Origin: Streptomyces roseifaciens
Lineage (GTDB): Bacteria > Actinomycetota > Actinomycetes > Streptomycetales > Streptomycetaceae
Assembly: GCF_001445655.1 (NCBI RefSeq)
Contig: NZ_LNBE01000005.1
Location: forward strand, 72,917 to 136,916
Length of the DNA: 64,000 nt
Reading direction: 5' to 3'
In this document: positions 54,961 to 63,957 of the stretch, one piece after another
Numbering within the stretch: the first letter of the stretch is position 1
How the letters are laid out: every line of letters starts with the position of its first letter
The notes under the pieces: generated by a model
The model's input: the letters and a program-made list of their open reading frames with translations, nothing else
Told to the model about the DNA's origin: nothing
Databases searched by the model: none
Made by a program: the position numbers and the translations under genes

Positions 54961-57042
54961 CTACCCGCAAGTGATCCGCGACTGCGCCCAGTCCGACACC
55001 GCCACCATCCCCATGCCCCGCCGGGGATGCACCACCAGCCTGACGCTGCGGTACCCCGACAGCGGCACGTGCACCGGCACCGCCGCCTCCCCGCCCTGCA
55101 CCGCGCCGGACCGCCACAGAGGCACCCCGTCGCCGTAGACGGAGAACCGCGCGGCTCCCAGCCCCATGGACATGTCGTCGACGCCCACGAGAGCGTCGAA
55201 GGCCGTGCAGGGCCGGTTGAGGCCGACGGTCACGGCCGAGGGCGCGTGCACGCTCACGCCGTGCCCGTACGCGACCCCGCCGACCCGCAGGCCGTACCGC
55301 TGCCACAGCCAGCTGCGCACGCCCAGCCGGATCTCCGGCCCGCTGCCGTCTCCCACGCCCGCGTAGACGAGCTGGTTCAGCTGGTAGACGCGGGGCGGCA
55401 GGGGAGGGGGCGAAGGCGTGGGAGAGGGGGAGGGTGACGGGGACGGCGAGGGCGACGGCCTGCGGACCGGGGGCGCGGAAGGCGGCGGCGAGGGCTTCGG
55501 GCGCGGCTTCGGCGCAGCGACGTGGACGGGCGGAACGGGCGCGGGGGTGACGCGGACGACCTGCGGCGATGCAGGCGCCTTCACCCTCGGCGTCGGTTTC
55601 GGCGTCGGTTTCGGCGTCGCCGAGGGCGTCGGCGCGGGACTGGGGGAGTGACGCGGTGACGGCGTCGGCTCCGGCGTCACGCTGGGCGCAGGCGTCACCG
55701 GGGCGGCGCTGACCTTGGCCTGCGGCGCCCGGTCCGGCGCGGGGGAGTGCCCCATCAGGGCGTACGCCACGGCGGCACCCGCCGCCGCCACCACGCCACC
55801 GACGACGGCCAGCTTCGCGGGTGCCCCCAGCCCCTCGCCCGCAGCGGCCCCACCCGAACCACCGCCGGACGCGCCACCGGAAGCCCCGCCCGCCCCGGCG
55901 CCCGTGCTGGATCCGGCCCCGGCCCCGGATCCCGCGCTCGCCCCGGCCCCCGAGCTCGCTCCCGCACCGGTCCCCGCCGAACCTCCGCTCGCAGCGGCCA
56001 CCCCCGCCCCCGCGGCCGTCCCCGCCCCGGCCGCACCGATCCCGAAGCCCGCGGCAGCCTTGGCCGAGAATCCGGCGGCGAACCAGCCGATGACCGCCAC
56101 CGGCAGCAGCGCCCGCAGCCGCTCATTGACGTCGGCGACCTCCATGGCCGCCGTACGGCACCGGGCGCAGTCCTCCAGGTGCTTGCGCAGCCCCCGCTCG
56201 GCCCGCATCCGCAGCCCGCCCCGGGCGTACGCCCCGAGCCGGTCCGCGAAGCGCGCGCAGTCGCCGCCGGCCGTCAGTGAGGTGCTCACATGCGCCTGCA
56301 GGTACGCCTGCTTGAGGCCCTCGCGCGCCCGGTGCGCCAGCACCGCCGTCGCATTGGCCGTCAGCCCCAGCAGCGGCGCGACCTCGCTCGGCGACTCCTC
56401 CTCGACAGTGGTGTGCCACAGCACCGTCTGCCAGCGCGGCGGCAGACTGCGGAACGCCTGCACGGCGAGGGAGTGCTCGGCCTCCTGCATGGCCAGGACG
56501 TCCGCGCCCGGCCCGAGCCCCTCCCCGTCCTCCGTGGCGGGCAGCCGCGCGGCCGACGAGGCGAACTCGGCGAAGTCCTCGACCAGCTGCTCGCGCTTGG
56601 CGCTCTTCCCCCAGGTGGCAGCGACCCGCCGCACCGTGGTCATCAGATAGGCACGCACCGACGATTCGGGCCCGGCCCCGCCCCGCACGGCCTGCAGGGT
56701 GCTCGCGAAGACCTCGTTGGTGAGGTCGTCGGCGGTGTGGTTGTCGCGGCAGCAGGTGCGCGCATAGCGGCGCACCGCGGGGGCGTGGCGGCGGTAGAGC
56801 TCCTCGTAGGCATCGCTCTCGCCGGCCCGCATCCGGGCCACCAGCTGGGTGTCGGTCAGGGGCGCATCGGCGGCGGCGTCCGTCCGGCGGTGCTTGCGCC
56901 TGCGCTGCCGCGGCACGCTCGGACCGGCACCGCCGGCCGGCTCCCCGGCCGGTGCGGAACCGCCCTCGTCGGAGGGCCGGGGCAAGGACGGTCTGTCCGC
57001 CTTCTCGCTCCCACTCGGTTCTTCCTGCCCGTCAACACCCAT
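54961..57042 (-). CDS. Membrane-spanning ECF sigma factor with zinc anti-sigma-like and NPCBM domains
   Basis: Protein of 693 residues from the ATG at 57040-57042. Region 2 of an ECF sigma factor (YEELYRRHAPAVRRYARTCCRDNHTADDLTNEVFASTL) is at about 75-140 and region 4 (LPPRWQTVLWHTTVEEESPSEVAPLLGLTANATAVLAHRAREG) at about 185-240. A ZAS-type zinc motif follows (CARFADRLG...RKHLEDCARC). Then come hydrophobic segments near 310 and 428, Gly/Ser- and Pro/Ser-rich linkers, and a C-terminal NPCBM-like sugar-binding domain (about 560-693; YGHGVSVHAPSAVTVGL). It appears to join sigma, anti-sigma, membrane anchor and outside sensor in one chain, like the ECF53-type proteins I know of. Confidence 0.9.
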   Translation of the reverse strand: MGVDGQEEPSGSEKADRPSLPRPSDEGGSAPAGEPAGGAGPSVPRQRRRKHRRTDAAADAPLTDTQLVARMRAGESDAYEELYRRHAPAVRRYARTCCRDNHTADDLTNEVFASTLQAVRGGAGPESSVRAYLMTTVRRVAATWGKSAKREQLVEDFAEFASSAARLPATEDGEGLGPGADVLAMQEAEHSLAVQAFRSLPPRWQTVLWHTTVEEESPSEVAPLLGLTANATAVLAHRAREGLKQAYLQAHVSTSLTAGGDCARFADRLGAYARGGLRMRAERGLRKHLEDCARCRTAAMEVADVNERLRALLPVAVIGWFAAGFSAKAAAGFGIGAAGAGTAAGAGVAAASGGSAGTGAGASSGAGASAGSGAGAGSSTGAGAGGASGGASGGGSGGAAAGEGLGAPAKLAVVGGVVAAAGAAVAYALMGHSPAPDRAPQAKVSAAPVTPAPSVTPEPTPSPRHSPSPAPTPSATPKPTPKPTPRVKAPASPQVVRVTPAPVPPVHVAAPKPRPKPSPPPSAPPVRRPSPSPSPSPSPSPTPSPPPLPPRVYQLNQLVYAGVGDGSGPEIRLGVRSWLWQRYGLRVGGVAYGHGVSVHAPSAVTVGLNRPCTAFDALVGVDDMSMGLGAARFSVYGDGVPLWRSGAVQGGEAAVPVHVPLSGYRSVRLVVHPRRGMGMVAVSDWAQSRITCG

Positions 57043-57202
57043 AGCGCAGGCCCCTGTACATGCCGGCAAACCCGAACACCGGCAAAGCGTGGCACAGTGG
57101 CGCCCGCCACCAGCTCGGCATGGGCATCAACCACCCGTCCGGGGTGACTTCGGCTGCATGACGCACTGGAGGTCACCCGAACGGGGAAGGGTTTCCGGAT
57201 GC

Positions 57203-57232
57203 GCCCGGTCCGCTTGGAGAGCCGGACCGGGC
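57203..57232 (-). terminator. Hairpin between atrA-like gene and ECF sigma gene
   Basis: GCCCGGTCCG (57203-57212) and CGGACCGGGC (57223-57232) pair perfectly with a 10-base loop, downstream of the TetR gene. Confidence 0.65.
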
Positions 57233-57271
57233 ACGCCCGTCACACAGAAGGCCTACGCGGCAGGCGACGGC

Positions 57272-58006
57272 CTACTCGGCAGGCCGGGACCGCAGCCCCT
57301 CCAGCAGGATGTCCAGCAGTCGCGAGGACGCCGCCGCCTGCTGCACCGCATCCGGCAGCGACGGCGCGGCCGTCGCTATCACCAGCAGCACATCGGCCAC
57401 GGTCACGTCCGGACGCAGCTGACCCGCCGCCCGCGCCCGCTCCACGAGCCGGCCGACGACCTCGAGCAGCGCCGCCGCACCCGCGTCGTGCCGCTCCGCG
57501 GAGGTGGTCGTCCGCTGCTCGACCAGCCGCAGCTCGTGCAGCTGACCACCGGTGGCGCCCGGCTGCCGCTGCTGCGGCACCCGCGCCTCGATCTCCTCGG
57601 ATTCCCCGTCGACGCCGACCCGCAGCACCTGCGGCGGCAGCAGCCGCCCGGCGCCCGAGGCCACCGACGTGCGCAGGAAGCGCGACAGCGCCGACCACGG
57701 CTCGTCCTCCTGGCCCAGCGCGGTGCGGGCCTGCTCGGTCAGCCGAGCGGTCTCCTCCTCGGCTATCCGCCGGACGAGGACGTCCTTGCTGGGGAAGCGG
57801 CGGTAGACCGTCCCCACGCCGACGCGGGCGCGGCGAGCCACGTCCTCCATCGGCGCCCCGTAGCCCAGCTCGCCGAAGACCTCGCGGGCCGCACGCAGAA
57901 CGTGCTCGAGATTGCGCTGGGCGTCCACGCGCAGAGGCGTGCTGCGGCCACCGCCCGCTTCCGACGGCGCGACAGCGGTGGACCAATGAGAGCCCTGAAT
58001 ATGCAT
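57272..58006 (-). CDS. atrA: TetR-family regulator, AtrA-like
   Basis: Protein of 244 residues from the ATG at 58004-58006. The N-terminal helix-turn-helix (NLEHVLRAAREVFGELGYGAPMEDVARRARVGVGTVYRRFPSK) is typical of TetR proteins and closely resembles what I recall of AtrA of S. coelicolor, which activates actII-ORF4 and controls other antibiotic and primary-metabolism genes. The neighbouring type II NADH dehydrogenase, SpoIIE-type protein, MFS and MarR genes also match its known surroundings from memory. Ligand-binding C-terminal half is all helical. The leader before the ATG has only a GGGGG tract. Confidence 0.85.
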   Translation of the reverse strand: MHIQGSHWSTAVAPSEAGGGRSTPLRVDAQRNLEHVLRAAREVFGELGYGAPMEDVARRARVGVGTVYRRFPSKDVLVRRIAEEETARLTEQARTALGQEDEPWSALSRFLRTSVASGAGRLLPPQVLRVGVDGESEEIEARVPQQRQPGATGGQLHELRLVEQRTTTSAERHDAGAAALLEVVGRLVERARAAGQLRPDVTVADVLLVIATAAPSLPDAVQQAAASSRLLDILLEGLRSRPAE

Positions 58007-58354
58007 ATGTGTTCCCCCGGTTATGACGTCTCCCCCCGGAGACTCCCCGCCCTGACTGCCGAGGCACGTCTCTGACACCCCGACGGAGTACGAACATAGT
58101 TGAGCCCAGGTCAAGAAAGAAGGGGTAGTTCCGCACCGGGCACCCCCGATTGGAGTACATGCCCCCTCCACAATGATTCTGCACCACCCCGCAACCCCAC
58201 CGCAGCCACCCTGACCTGCGCACCTGTCTTTCGAACCGGTGCGCCCCCATGGAGGGATCAGCTCCGCCGCCCGGTCATACATTTCGCACGGCCTGTGGAC
58301 AAACTCCTGCCGGGGGTGCGTCATGGGGAGGGAGCTGTGCTCGATGACTGAGGA
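58007..58354. promoter_or_regulatory. Divergent region between atrA-like and NADH dehydrogenase genes with a DnaA box
   Basis: A 348-base region without a convincing gene. It holds a perfect inverted DnaA box of Streptomyces type (TGTGGACAA, 58294-58302, the complement of TTGTCCACA). No AtrA-type site was recognised. Confidence 0.4.
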
Positions 58355-58360
58355 GTGGCC

Positions 58361-59710
58361 TTGGCGAAGGAACCGGCGCGCATTCTGGTGGTCGGCGGCG
58401 GCTACGTCGGGATGTACACCGCCCTGCGGCTGCAGCGGAAGCTCAAGCGCGGCGAGGCGACCGTCATCGTGGTCGACCCCGAGCCGTACATGACCTACCA
58501 GCCCTTCCTCCCCGAGGCCGCGGCCGGCTCCATCTCCCCCCGCCACGTCGTCGTCCCTCTGCGCCGCACCCTCGACAAGTGCCAGGTCGTCATCGGCGAG
58601 GTGAAGTCCGTCGACCACGCCAAGCGCACCGCCGCCGTCACCACCCTCGCCTCCCACGAGGAGGGCACCGGCGCCGTGCAGATCCGCTACGACGAGCTGA
58701 TCCTCGCGCCCGGCTCCGTCTCCCGCACGCTGCCCGTGCCGGGCCTCGCCGACTACGGCATCGGCTTCAAGACCGTCGAGGAGGCCATCGGCCTGCGCAA
58801 CCACGTCCTCGAACAGATGGACATCGCCTCCTCCACCCGCGACCCCGCCGTCCGCGACGCGGCCCTCACCTTCGTCTTCGTCGGCGGCGGCTACGCGGGC
58901 GTGGAAGCCCTCGCCGAACTGGAGGACATGGCCCGCTACGCCGCCCGGTACTACCACAACCTCGAACCCGACGACCTGAAGTTCGTCCTGGTCGAGGCCA
59001 CCGGACGCATCCTCCCCGAGGTCGGCGAGGAGATGGGCGCCTACGCCCTGCGCGAGCTGCGCGGCCGCAACATCGACGTCCGCCTCGACACCCGCCTGGA
59101 CTCCTGCGCGGACCGCATCGCCGTCCTCAGCGACGGCTCCCGGTTCCCCACTCGAACGCTCGTCTGGACGGCGGGAGTCAAGGCCCACCCGGTCCTCGCC
59201 GCCACCGACCTCCCCCTCAACGGCCGCGGCCGCCTCAAGTGCACCCCCGCCCTCACCGTGGACGGCGTCGAACACGCCTGGGGCGCCGGCGACGCGGCGG
59301 CCGTCCCCGACCTCACCGCGGACGACCCCGCCACCACCGTCTGCGCCCCCAACGCCCAGCACGCCGTCCGCCAGGCCAAGGTCCTCGCCCACAACGTCCT
59401 CGCCTCCCTGCGCGGCAAGCCGCTCCAGGACTACCGGCACAAGTACGTCGGCTCCGTGGCCTCCCTGGGCCTCCACAAGGGCGTCGCCCACGTCTACGGC
59501 AGGAAACTCAAGGGCTACCCCGCCTGGTTCATGCACCGCGCCTACCACCTCAGCCGGATCCCCACCTTCAACCGCAAGGCCCGCGTCCTCGCCGAGTGGA
59601 CCCTCACCGGGCTCTTCAAACGCGAGATCGTCTCCCTCGGCTCGCTCGAAAACCCCCGGGCCGAATTCGAACTCGCCGCAGACACCGGACGTCACCCGGA
59701 AGCGAGTTGA
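58361..59710 (+). CDS. Type II NADH dehydrogenase / NAD(P)/FAD-dependent oxidoreductase
   Basis: Protein of about 449 residues. Two dinucleotide-binding motifs (VVGGGYVGMYTAL for FAD; VFVGGGYAGVEALAEL for NADH) frame the core, with WTAGVKAH and HAWGAGDAAAVPD later, all typical of NDH-2, which passes electrons from NADH to quinone without proton pumping at the membrane surface. The C-terminal part has GLHKGVAHVYG and the membrane-touching region. A TTG at 58361 has GAGGAG five bases upstream and gives MAKEPARI; the GTG at 58355 in the same frame has no spacing from it. Confidence 0.92.
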   Translation: MAKEPARILVVGGGYVGMYTALRLQRKLKRGEATVIVVDPEPYMTYQPFLPEAAAGSISPRHVVVPLRRTLDKCQVVIGEVKSVDHAKRTAAVTTLASHEEGTGAVQIRYDELILAPGSVSRTLPVPGLADYGIGFKTVEEAIGLRNHVLEQMDIASSTRDPAVRDAALTFVFVGGGYAGVEALAELEDMARYAARYYHNLEPDDLKFVLVEATGRILPEVGEEMGAYALRELRGRNIDVRLDTRLDSCADRIAVLSDGSRFPTRTLVWTAGVKAHPVLAATDLPLNGRGRLKCTPALTVDGVEHAWGAGDAAAVPDLTADDPATTVCAPNAQHAVRQAKVLAHNVLASLRGKPLQDYRHKYVGSVASLGLHKGVAHVYGRKLKGYPAWFMHRAYHLSRIPTFNRKARVLAEWTLTGLFKREIVSLGSLENPRAEFELAADTGRHPEAS

Positions 59711-59806
59711 AGCAGGTCACGGCCCCTGTGGCGGAGCCGGGAACTCCCCCAGAGAGGCCGACGTCTGACGGATGTCAGTCCGGTCGGCCACACTGGTCGT
59801 GTGACC

Positions 59807-59980
59807 ATGGGTGGGCTCGTACCTGCGAAGAGTGACAATCACGAGGATTCGGACGTTTGCTGCATTCCCCCGGGGGCAGTCCCCCGCACCGACGACCGCG
59901 GCCCCGCGCCGGGCACGCGGATCGGCCACACCACGTCGCCGAGCTGGTCCGGAACGACTCCGCGAGGTAATCCTCAGTGA
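59807..59980 (+). CDS. Possible 57-residue leader peptide coupled to the SpoIIE-type gene
   Basis: An open frame from the ATG at 59807 (GTG at 59801 in frame) ends in TGA within the GTGA that starts the next gene, a 4-base overlap seen in coupled genes. It contains DSDVCCIPPG and no known motif. Third positions are less G/C-rich than in neighbours, and there is no clear ribosome-binding site, so it may be chance. Confidence 0.3.
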   Translation: MGGLVPAKSDNHEDSDVCCIPPGAVPRTDDRGPAPGTRIGHTTSPSWSGTTPRGNPQ

Positions 59981-61788
59981 ACTTCACCCGCTGGAGCGCC
60001 CGGCTCCCCGGCACACAGCGCCGAGCCGCGGCGCGCGCCGACCGCAAGGACCGCACCGCCGCCCCCGCACAGCCCGCGCCCGCGGCAGGCGGCTCCGTGC
60101 CCGCCGCCCGGGCCGAGGCCGCCCCGGCCCCCGCCCCCGCACCGGACGGCCCCGTCCCCACCCTCGACGGGCTCTCCGTCCACGACACCCTCGGCAAGGT
60201 CCCGGCCCTCGTCGCCGTCGTCTACGGCCCCGAGCACCGCATCGCCTACGTCAACGACGCCTACGCCGCCCTCTTCGGCGCCCGCAGCCCCGGAGCCCCC
60301 GCCCGAGAAGCCCTCCCCGAGCTCACCGAGCTCGGCCTGCTCCCCCTCATGGACCAGGTCCTGCGCAGCGGCAGGCCCCGCACGGTCAAGTCCCGCCGCG
60401 TCACGGCCGACGTCAACGCCGCGATGAACCTCGCCGCCGCCCCGGCCGCCACCCCCGCCGCGAGCGACACCGCCCCCACGGCCGACGTCCCCCACCAGAG
60501 CGCCGCCACCGAGCCCGACAGCCGCCCCCGCAGCGGCTACTACACCTTCACCTGCTCCCCGATCGAAGTCGGCGCCACCGAGGCCAAACAGCCCGGCGTC
60601 CTCGTCTTCGCCGCGGACGTCACCGACCAGATCGAAGCCGCCGAACGGCTGCGCGCCAGCGAGCGCCGCCAGCGCGAGGCCGCCGTCACCCTCCAGCGCA
60701 GCCTCCTCCCGCAAGAGCTCGAACAACCCGACGACCTGCGCGTCGCCGCCACCTACCAGCCCGGCGGCAAGGACACCGCCGTGGGCGGCGACTGGTACGA
60801 CGTCATCACCCTCGGCGCCGGCCGCACCGCCCTCGTCATCGGCGACGTCATGGGCCGCGGAGTGCGCGCCGCCGCCGTCATGGGCCAGCTCCGCACCGCC
60901 GTACGCGCCTACGCCCGCCTCGACCTGCCGCCCCACGAGGTCCTCCAGCTTCTCGACGGCCTCGCCAGCGAAATCGACGCCACACAGATCGCCACCTGCA
61001 TCTACGCCGTCCACGACCCCAACGAGGGCCGCCTGGTCTACGCCTCCGCAGGCCACCTCCCGATCCTCGTCCGCGACCCCGACGGCACCGTCCGCCGCGC
61101 CGCCGAACCCACCGGCCCGCCCCTCGGCACCGGCGGCTGGATGCACACCTCCGGCACCATCCCGCTAGGCCCCGGCTCCAGCGCCGTCCTCTACACCGAC
61201 GGCCTCGTCGAGCGCCGCACCGAGGACATCGACGAGGGCGTCGCCGCCCTGGAGCGCGCCTTCGCCGGCGCCACCGGCTCGCCCCAGGTCATGTGCGACC
61301 GCCTGATCCGCGCCCTCGGCGTGACCGCCGACCACGACGACGACGTCGCCGTCCTCGTCCTCCAGCACCCCGCCCGCACCGGCCACGACGCGGAGCTCTT
61401 CCACAACGCCGCCCTGGAGCTCCTCGGCGGCATCGAAGCAGCACCCCGGGCCCGCGCCTTCGCCTCCGGCGTCCTCGTCAGCTGGCGCTTCCCGACCGAG
61501 CTGCGCGACCTGGGCGTCCTGGCCGCCAGCGAGCTCGTCGCCAATTCCCTCCAGCACGGCACACCCCCCATGCGGCTGCGCCTGCGCCGCACCGACCGCC
61601 GGCTGATCATCGAGGTCACCGACGGCGACGACCACCTCCCGCGGCGCCGCCGCGCCGAGCCCGCCGACGAGGCGGGACGCGGCATCTCGATCATCGCGAC
61701 GATCGCCTCCTCCTGGGGCTCACGGCGCACACCGGGCGGCGGCAAGGCCGTGTGGTGCGAATTCGCCTTGCCGGCGGGACACGGGTGA
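59977..61788 (+). CDS. SpoIIE-type protein phosphatase with PAS and HATPase kinase-like domains
   Basis: Protein of 603 residues from the GTG at 59977. A Pro/Ala-rich leader (to about 60) precedes a PAS-like sensor with a long insert (about 65-215), then the RsbU/SpoIIE PP2C phosphatase (about 240-455) with the metal-binding VGGDWYDVI, GDVMGRG, YASAGHLP and DDDVAVLV. The last 140 residues are an RsbW-like ATPase (ELVANSLQHGTPPM; RGISIIATI). Such proteins set anti-sigma-factor antagonists free by dephosphorylation; carrying also a kinase-like domain is a frequent streptomycete design. The gene stands between NDH-2 and the MFS gene. Confidence 0.93.
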   Translation: MNFTRWSARLPGTQRRAAARADRKDRTAAPAQPAPAAGGSVPAARAEAAPAPAPAPDGPVPTLDGLSVHDTLGKVPALVAVVYGPEHRIAYVNDAYAALFGARSPGAPAREALPELTELGLLPLMDQVLRSGRPRTVKSRRVTADVNAAMNLAAAPAATPAASDTAPTADVPHQSAATEPDSRPRSGYYTFTCSPIEVGATEAKQPGVLVFAADVTDQIEAAERLRASERRQREAAVTLQRSLLPQELEQPDDLRVAATYQPGGKDTAVGGDWYDVITLGAGRTALVIGDVMGRGVRAAAVMGQLRTAVRAYARLDLPPHEVLQLLDGLASEIDATQIATCIYAVHDPNEGRLVYASAGHLPILVRDPDGTVRRAAEPTGPPLGTGGWMHTSGTIPLGPGSSAVLYTDGLVERRTEDIDEGVAALERAFAGATGSPQVMCDRLIRALGVTADHDDDVAVLVLQHPARTGHDAELFHNAALELLGGIEAAPRARAFASGVLVSWRFPTELRDLGVLAASELVANSLQHGTPPMRLRLRRTDRRLIIEVTDGDDHLPRRRRAEPADEAGRGISIIATIASSWGSRRTPGGGKAVWCEFALPAGHG

Positions 61789-61804
61789 CGCAGGGATGAC
61801 GAAA

Positions 61805-61838
61805 GAGAGGGAGGGCGCCACAGGCGGCCCTCCCTCTC
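61805..61838. terminator. Terminator between SpoIIE-type and convergent MFS genes
   Basis: GAGAGGGAGGGC (61805-61816) and GCCCTCCCTCTC (61827-61838) are perfect 12-base arms, followed by a T-rich CTCTTAT. Confidence 0.85.
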
Positions 61839-61858
61839 CTCTTATATGCACACGTGCG

Positions 61859-63148
61859 TCAGGCAGAGACCGCCGTACGCTCCTCCGCCACCTTGGCGCG
61901 GCGCTGCGCCTTCGCCAGCAGCGGGTTGTCCTGCGCCGGGGTGAGCCGGCGGCCCAGCCGCAGCGCCAGGGCGGTGATCCCCAGGGAGCACGCGATCACC
62001 ATGGCGATGTACGCGACGTACAGGCCGCCACCGGCCATCAGACCGCCCACGGCCGGCCCGATCGCCAGCGCGAGCTGCTTCACGAGCGCGAACGCCGAGT
62101 TGTACTGACCGACCAGCCTGGCCGGCGCCAGGTCCGCCACCAGCGGCGCCACCGTCGGCGACAGCATCGACTCGCCGATACCGAAGAGCGCGTACGTGGA
62201 GATCAGCAGCGCGGTCGCCACACCGTGCGCCCCCGGAATGAGACCCGAGACCCCCGCGGCCACCCACGCAACGGTCCAGATGAGACCCACGAGCGCGATG
62301 ACCCGGCTGCGCCGGTGCCCCTCGACCAGCTTCAGCACGACGAACTGCGCCAGCACGATGGCCGCGGTGTTCGCAGCGAGCGCGATGCCCAGCGTCGCCG
62401 GCGAGATCCGGGTGACCTCGACCGCGAAGGCCGCCAGACCCGACTCGAACTGTCCGTAGCAGGCGAAGAACATCACGAAGCCCAGAACGCACAGCTGCAC
62501 CATGGCCCGGTCCGCGAGCAGCGTCCGCCAGCCGCCCTTGGCGCCCTCGTCCGTCGGGACCGCGTCCTCGACCTTGGGCGCCTTCGGCAGCCGCACCGTG
62601 GCCACGGCGGCACCCAGCACCAGGAACATCACCGACTCGATCGCGAAGAGCCGCACGAAGCTCGACGGGTCCGAGGTGTCCACGATCTGCCCGCCGAGCA
62701 GACCACCGACGCCGAGGCCCAGGTTGTTCAGGAAGAACTGCATGGCGAAGGCGCGCGACCGGGTCGTCGGCGTCGAGCACCAGACGATCATCGTGGCCAG
62801 CGTCGGCTGGATCACCGCGATGCCCGCACCCAGCGCGGCGGCCGCGGCGAAGACCAGCGGCCCGCTGGCCGCCAGCCCGAGCCCCATCGACCCGACGGCG
62901 GCGGAGACCGTACCGGCGACGGCAACAGGCAACGGACCCCGCCGGTCGATCACGCGACCGACGAAGGGCAGCACGACGAGCGCGGACACGGCGAACGTCA
63001 TCAGCACCATGCCTGCGGTGCCCGCTCCGAGATCCCGTACCTGAGAGACATAGATGAACAGGAACGGGACGGTGAAGCCGTTGCCGAACGCACTCAGGGC
63101 GTTCCCCAGCTGGATCCGGCGCAGAGCTGCGCCCATCGCGGTGGTCAC
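61859..63148 (-). CDS. MFS transporter, drug-efflux-like
   Basis: Protein of about 429 residues with 12 predicted membrane helices. The first half begins LGNALSAFGNGFTVPFLFIYVSQVRDLG and holds the loop RVIDRRGPLP, the family's cytoplasmic motif A (G-x-x-x-D-R-x-G). The start GTG at 63146-63148 has AGGAAGG five bases upstream; a GTG at 63154 directly abuts that site. It is divergent from a MarR regulator across a palindromic region, the classic arrangement of an exporter under MarR control. Confidence 0.9.
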   Translation of the reverse strand: MTTAMGAALRRIQLGNALSAFGNGFTVPFLFIYVSQVRDLGAGTAGMVLMTFAVSALVVLPFVGRVIDRRGPLPVAVAGTVSAAVGSMGLGLAASGPLVFAAAAALGAGIAVIQPTLATMIVWCSTPTTRSRAFAMQFFLNNLGLGVGGLLGGQIVDTSDPSSFVRLFAIESVMFLVLGAAVATVRLPKAPKVEDAVPTDEGAKGGWRTLLADRAMVQLCVLGFVMFFACYGQFESGLAAFAVEVTRISPATLGIALAANTAAIVLAQFVVLKLVEGHRRSRVIALVGLIWTVAWVAAGVSGLIPGAHGVATALLISTYALFGIGESMLSPTVAPLVADLAPARLVGQYNSAFALVKQLALAIGPAVGGLMAGGGLYVAYIAMVIACSLGITALALRLGRRLTPAQDNPLLAKAQRRAKVAEERTAVSA

Positions 63149-63212
63149 ACTCACCTTCCTAGGTCGAGGTTGAGGGGCGGACTGTCGAGGCCTGAAGACT
63201 TCAACAGTAAAG

Positions 63213-63253
63213 TTCGAAGCTAAAGACTACATGGCGAAGGGCTTTAGCGCGAA
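63213..63253. promoter_or_regulatory. Candidate MarR operator between MFS and MarR genes
   Basis: TTCGAAGCTAAAG (63213-63225) and CTTTAGCGCGAA (63242-63253) form an imperfect inverted repeat with a central 16-base gap, in the A/T-rich divergent promoter region between the two genes. Confidence 0.55.
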
Positions 63254-63277
63254 TCAGTTCGTGTCATACTGCCGGGC

Positions 63278-63832
63278 ATGGCTGACACCCCCGGCCCCGG
63301 CGCCTCCGAGCCGAGCCTCGACGAACAGATCGCCGCCTATCAGCGCGAGTTCCAGGACCTCGACCCCCAGGTCGAGAAGGTCGTCTCGGCACTCAGCCGC
63401 CTCAACCGGCGGATGAACGTCGCCTACGGACGCCAGACCGCCGAGCTCGGCATCAGCAACGCCGAGTGGGAGGTCCTCAAGGCCCTCGTACTGGCCGGCG
63501 ACCCCTACCGCCTGGGCCCCGGCGACCTCGCCAAGCGGCTCGGTCTCACCCCCGCCGCCATGACCCACCGCATCGACCGCATGGTCGCGGAGGGCCTGGT
63601 GACCCGGGAGCGCGACGAGAACAACCGCGTCCGCGTCATCGTCGGCATTACGGAGGAAGGCCGCAGCAAGTGGCTGGAGGCCATGCGTATGGCCACGGTC
63701 TTCGAGGAGGAACTCCTCCAGGACCTCTCCGGCGAGGAGCGCGGCCGGCTCGGCGAGATGCTGACCCGGCTGCTGCGCAGGGTGGAGGACGCCCAGCCGG
63801 ACGCCGGCGGGCGGCTCAGCGACCTCGACTGA
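63278..63832 (+). CDS. MarR-family transcriptional regulator
   Basis: Protein of 184 residues. The winged helix is clear: AEWEVLKALVLAGDPYRLGPGDLAKRLGLTPAAMTHRIDRMVAEGLV, then the wing TRERDENNRVRVIVGITEEG. The N-terminal 40 residues are an acidic helix used for dimer formation in relatives. It is divergent from the MFS exporter gene, with an inverted repeat between, so it probably represses both. The ATG at 63278 has no strong Shine-Dalgarno. Confidence 0.93.
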   Translation: MADTPGPGASEPSLDEQIAAYQREFQDLDPQVEKVVSALSRLNRRMNVAYGRQTAELGISNAEWEVLKALVLAGDPYRLGPGDLAKRLGLTPAAMTHRIDRMVAEGLVTRERDENNRVRVIVGITEEGRSKWLEAMRMATVFEEELLQDLSGEERGRLGEMLTRLLRRVEDAQPDAGGRLSDLD

Positions 63833-63907
63833 GGGATGGCCGGGGGACCGGTCGGGGGGCGGGCGGAGGCCGGTCCGGGACCGGGTCCGGGGGCCGCCCG
63901 AGGCCGT

Positions 63908-63936
63908 TTGACACGCCCCTGGCGCATCAGTAGTGT
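63908..63936 (+). promoter_or_regulatory. Consensus-like promoter near the right edge
   Basis: A perfect -35 TTGACA (63908-63913), 17-base spacer, and TAGTGT (63931-63936) as -10. It is one of the best HrdB-type promoters in the window and drives a gene that runs off the right edge. Confidence 0.7.
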
Positions 63937-63957
63937 TCTCCGAGTTGTCACGGAGCC

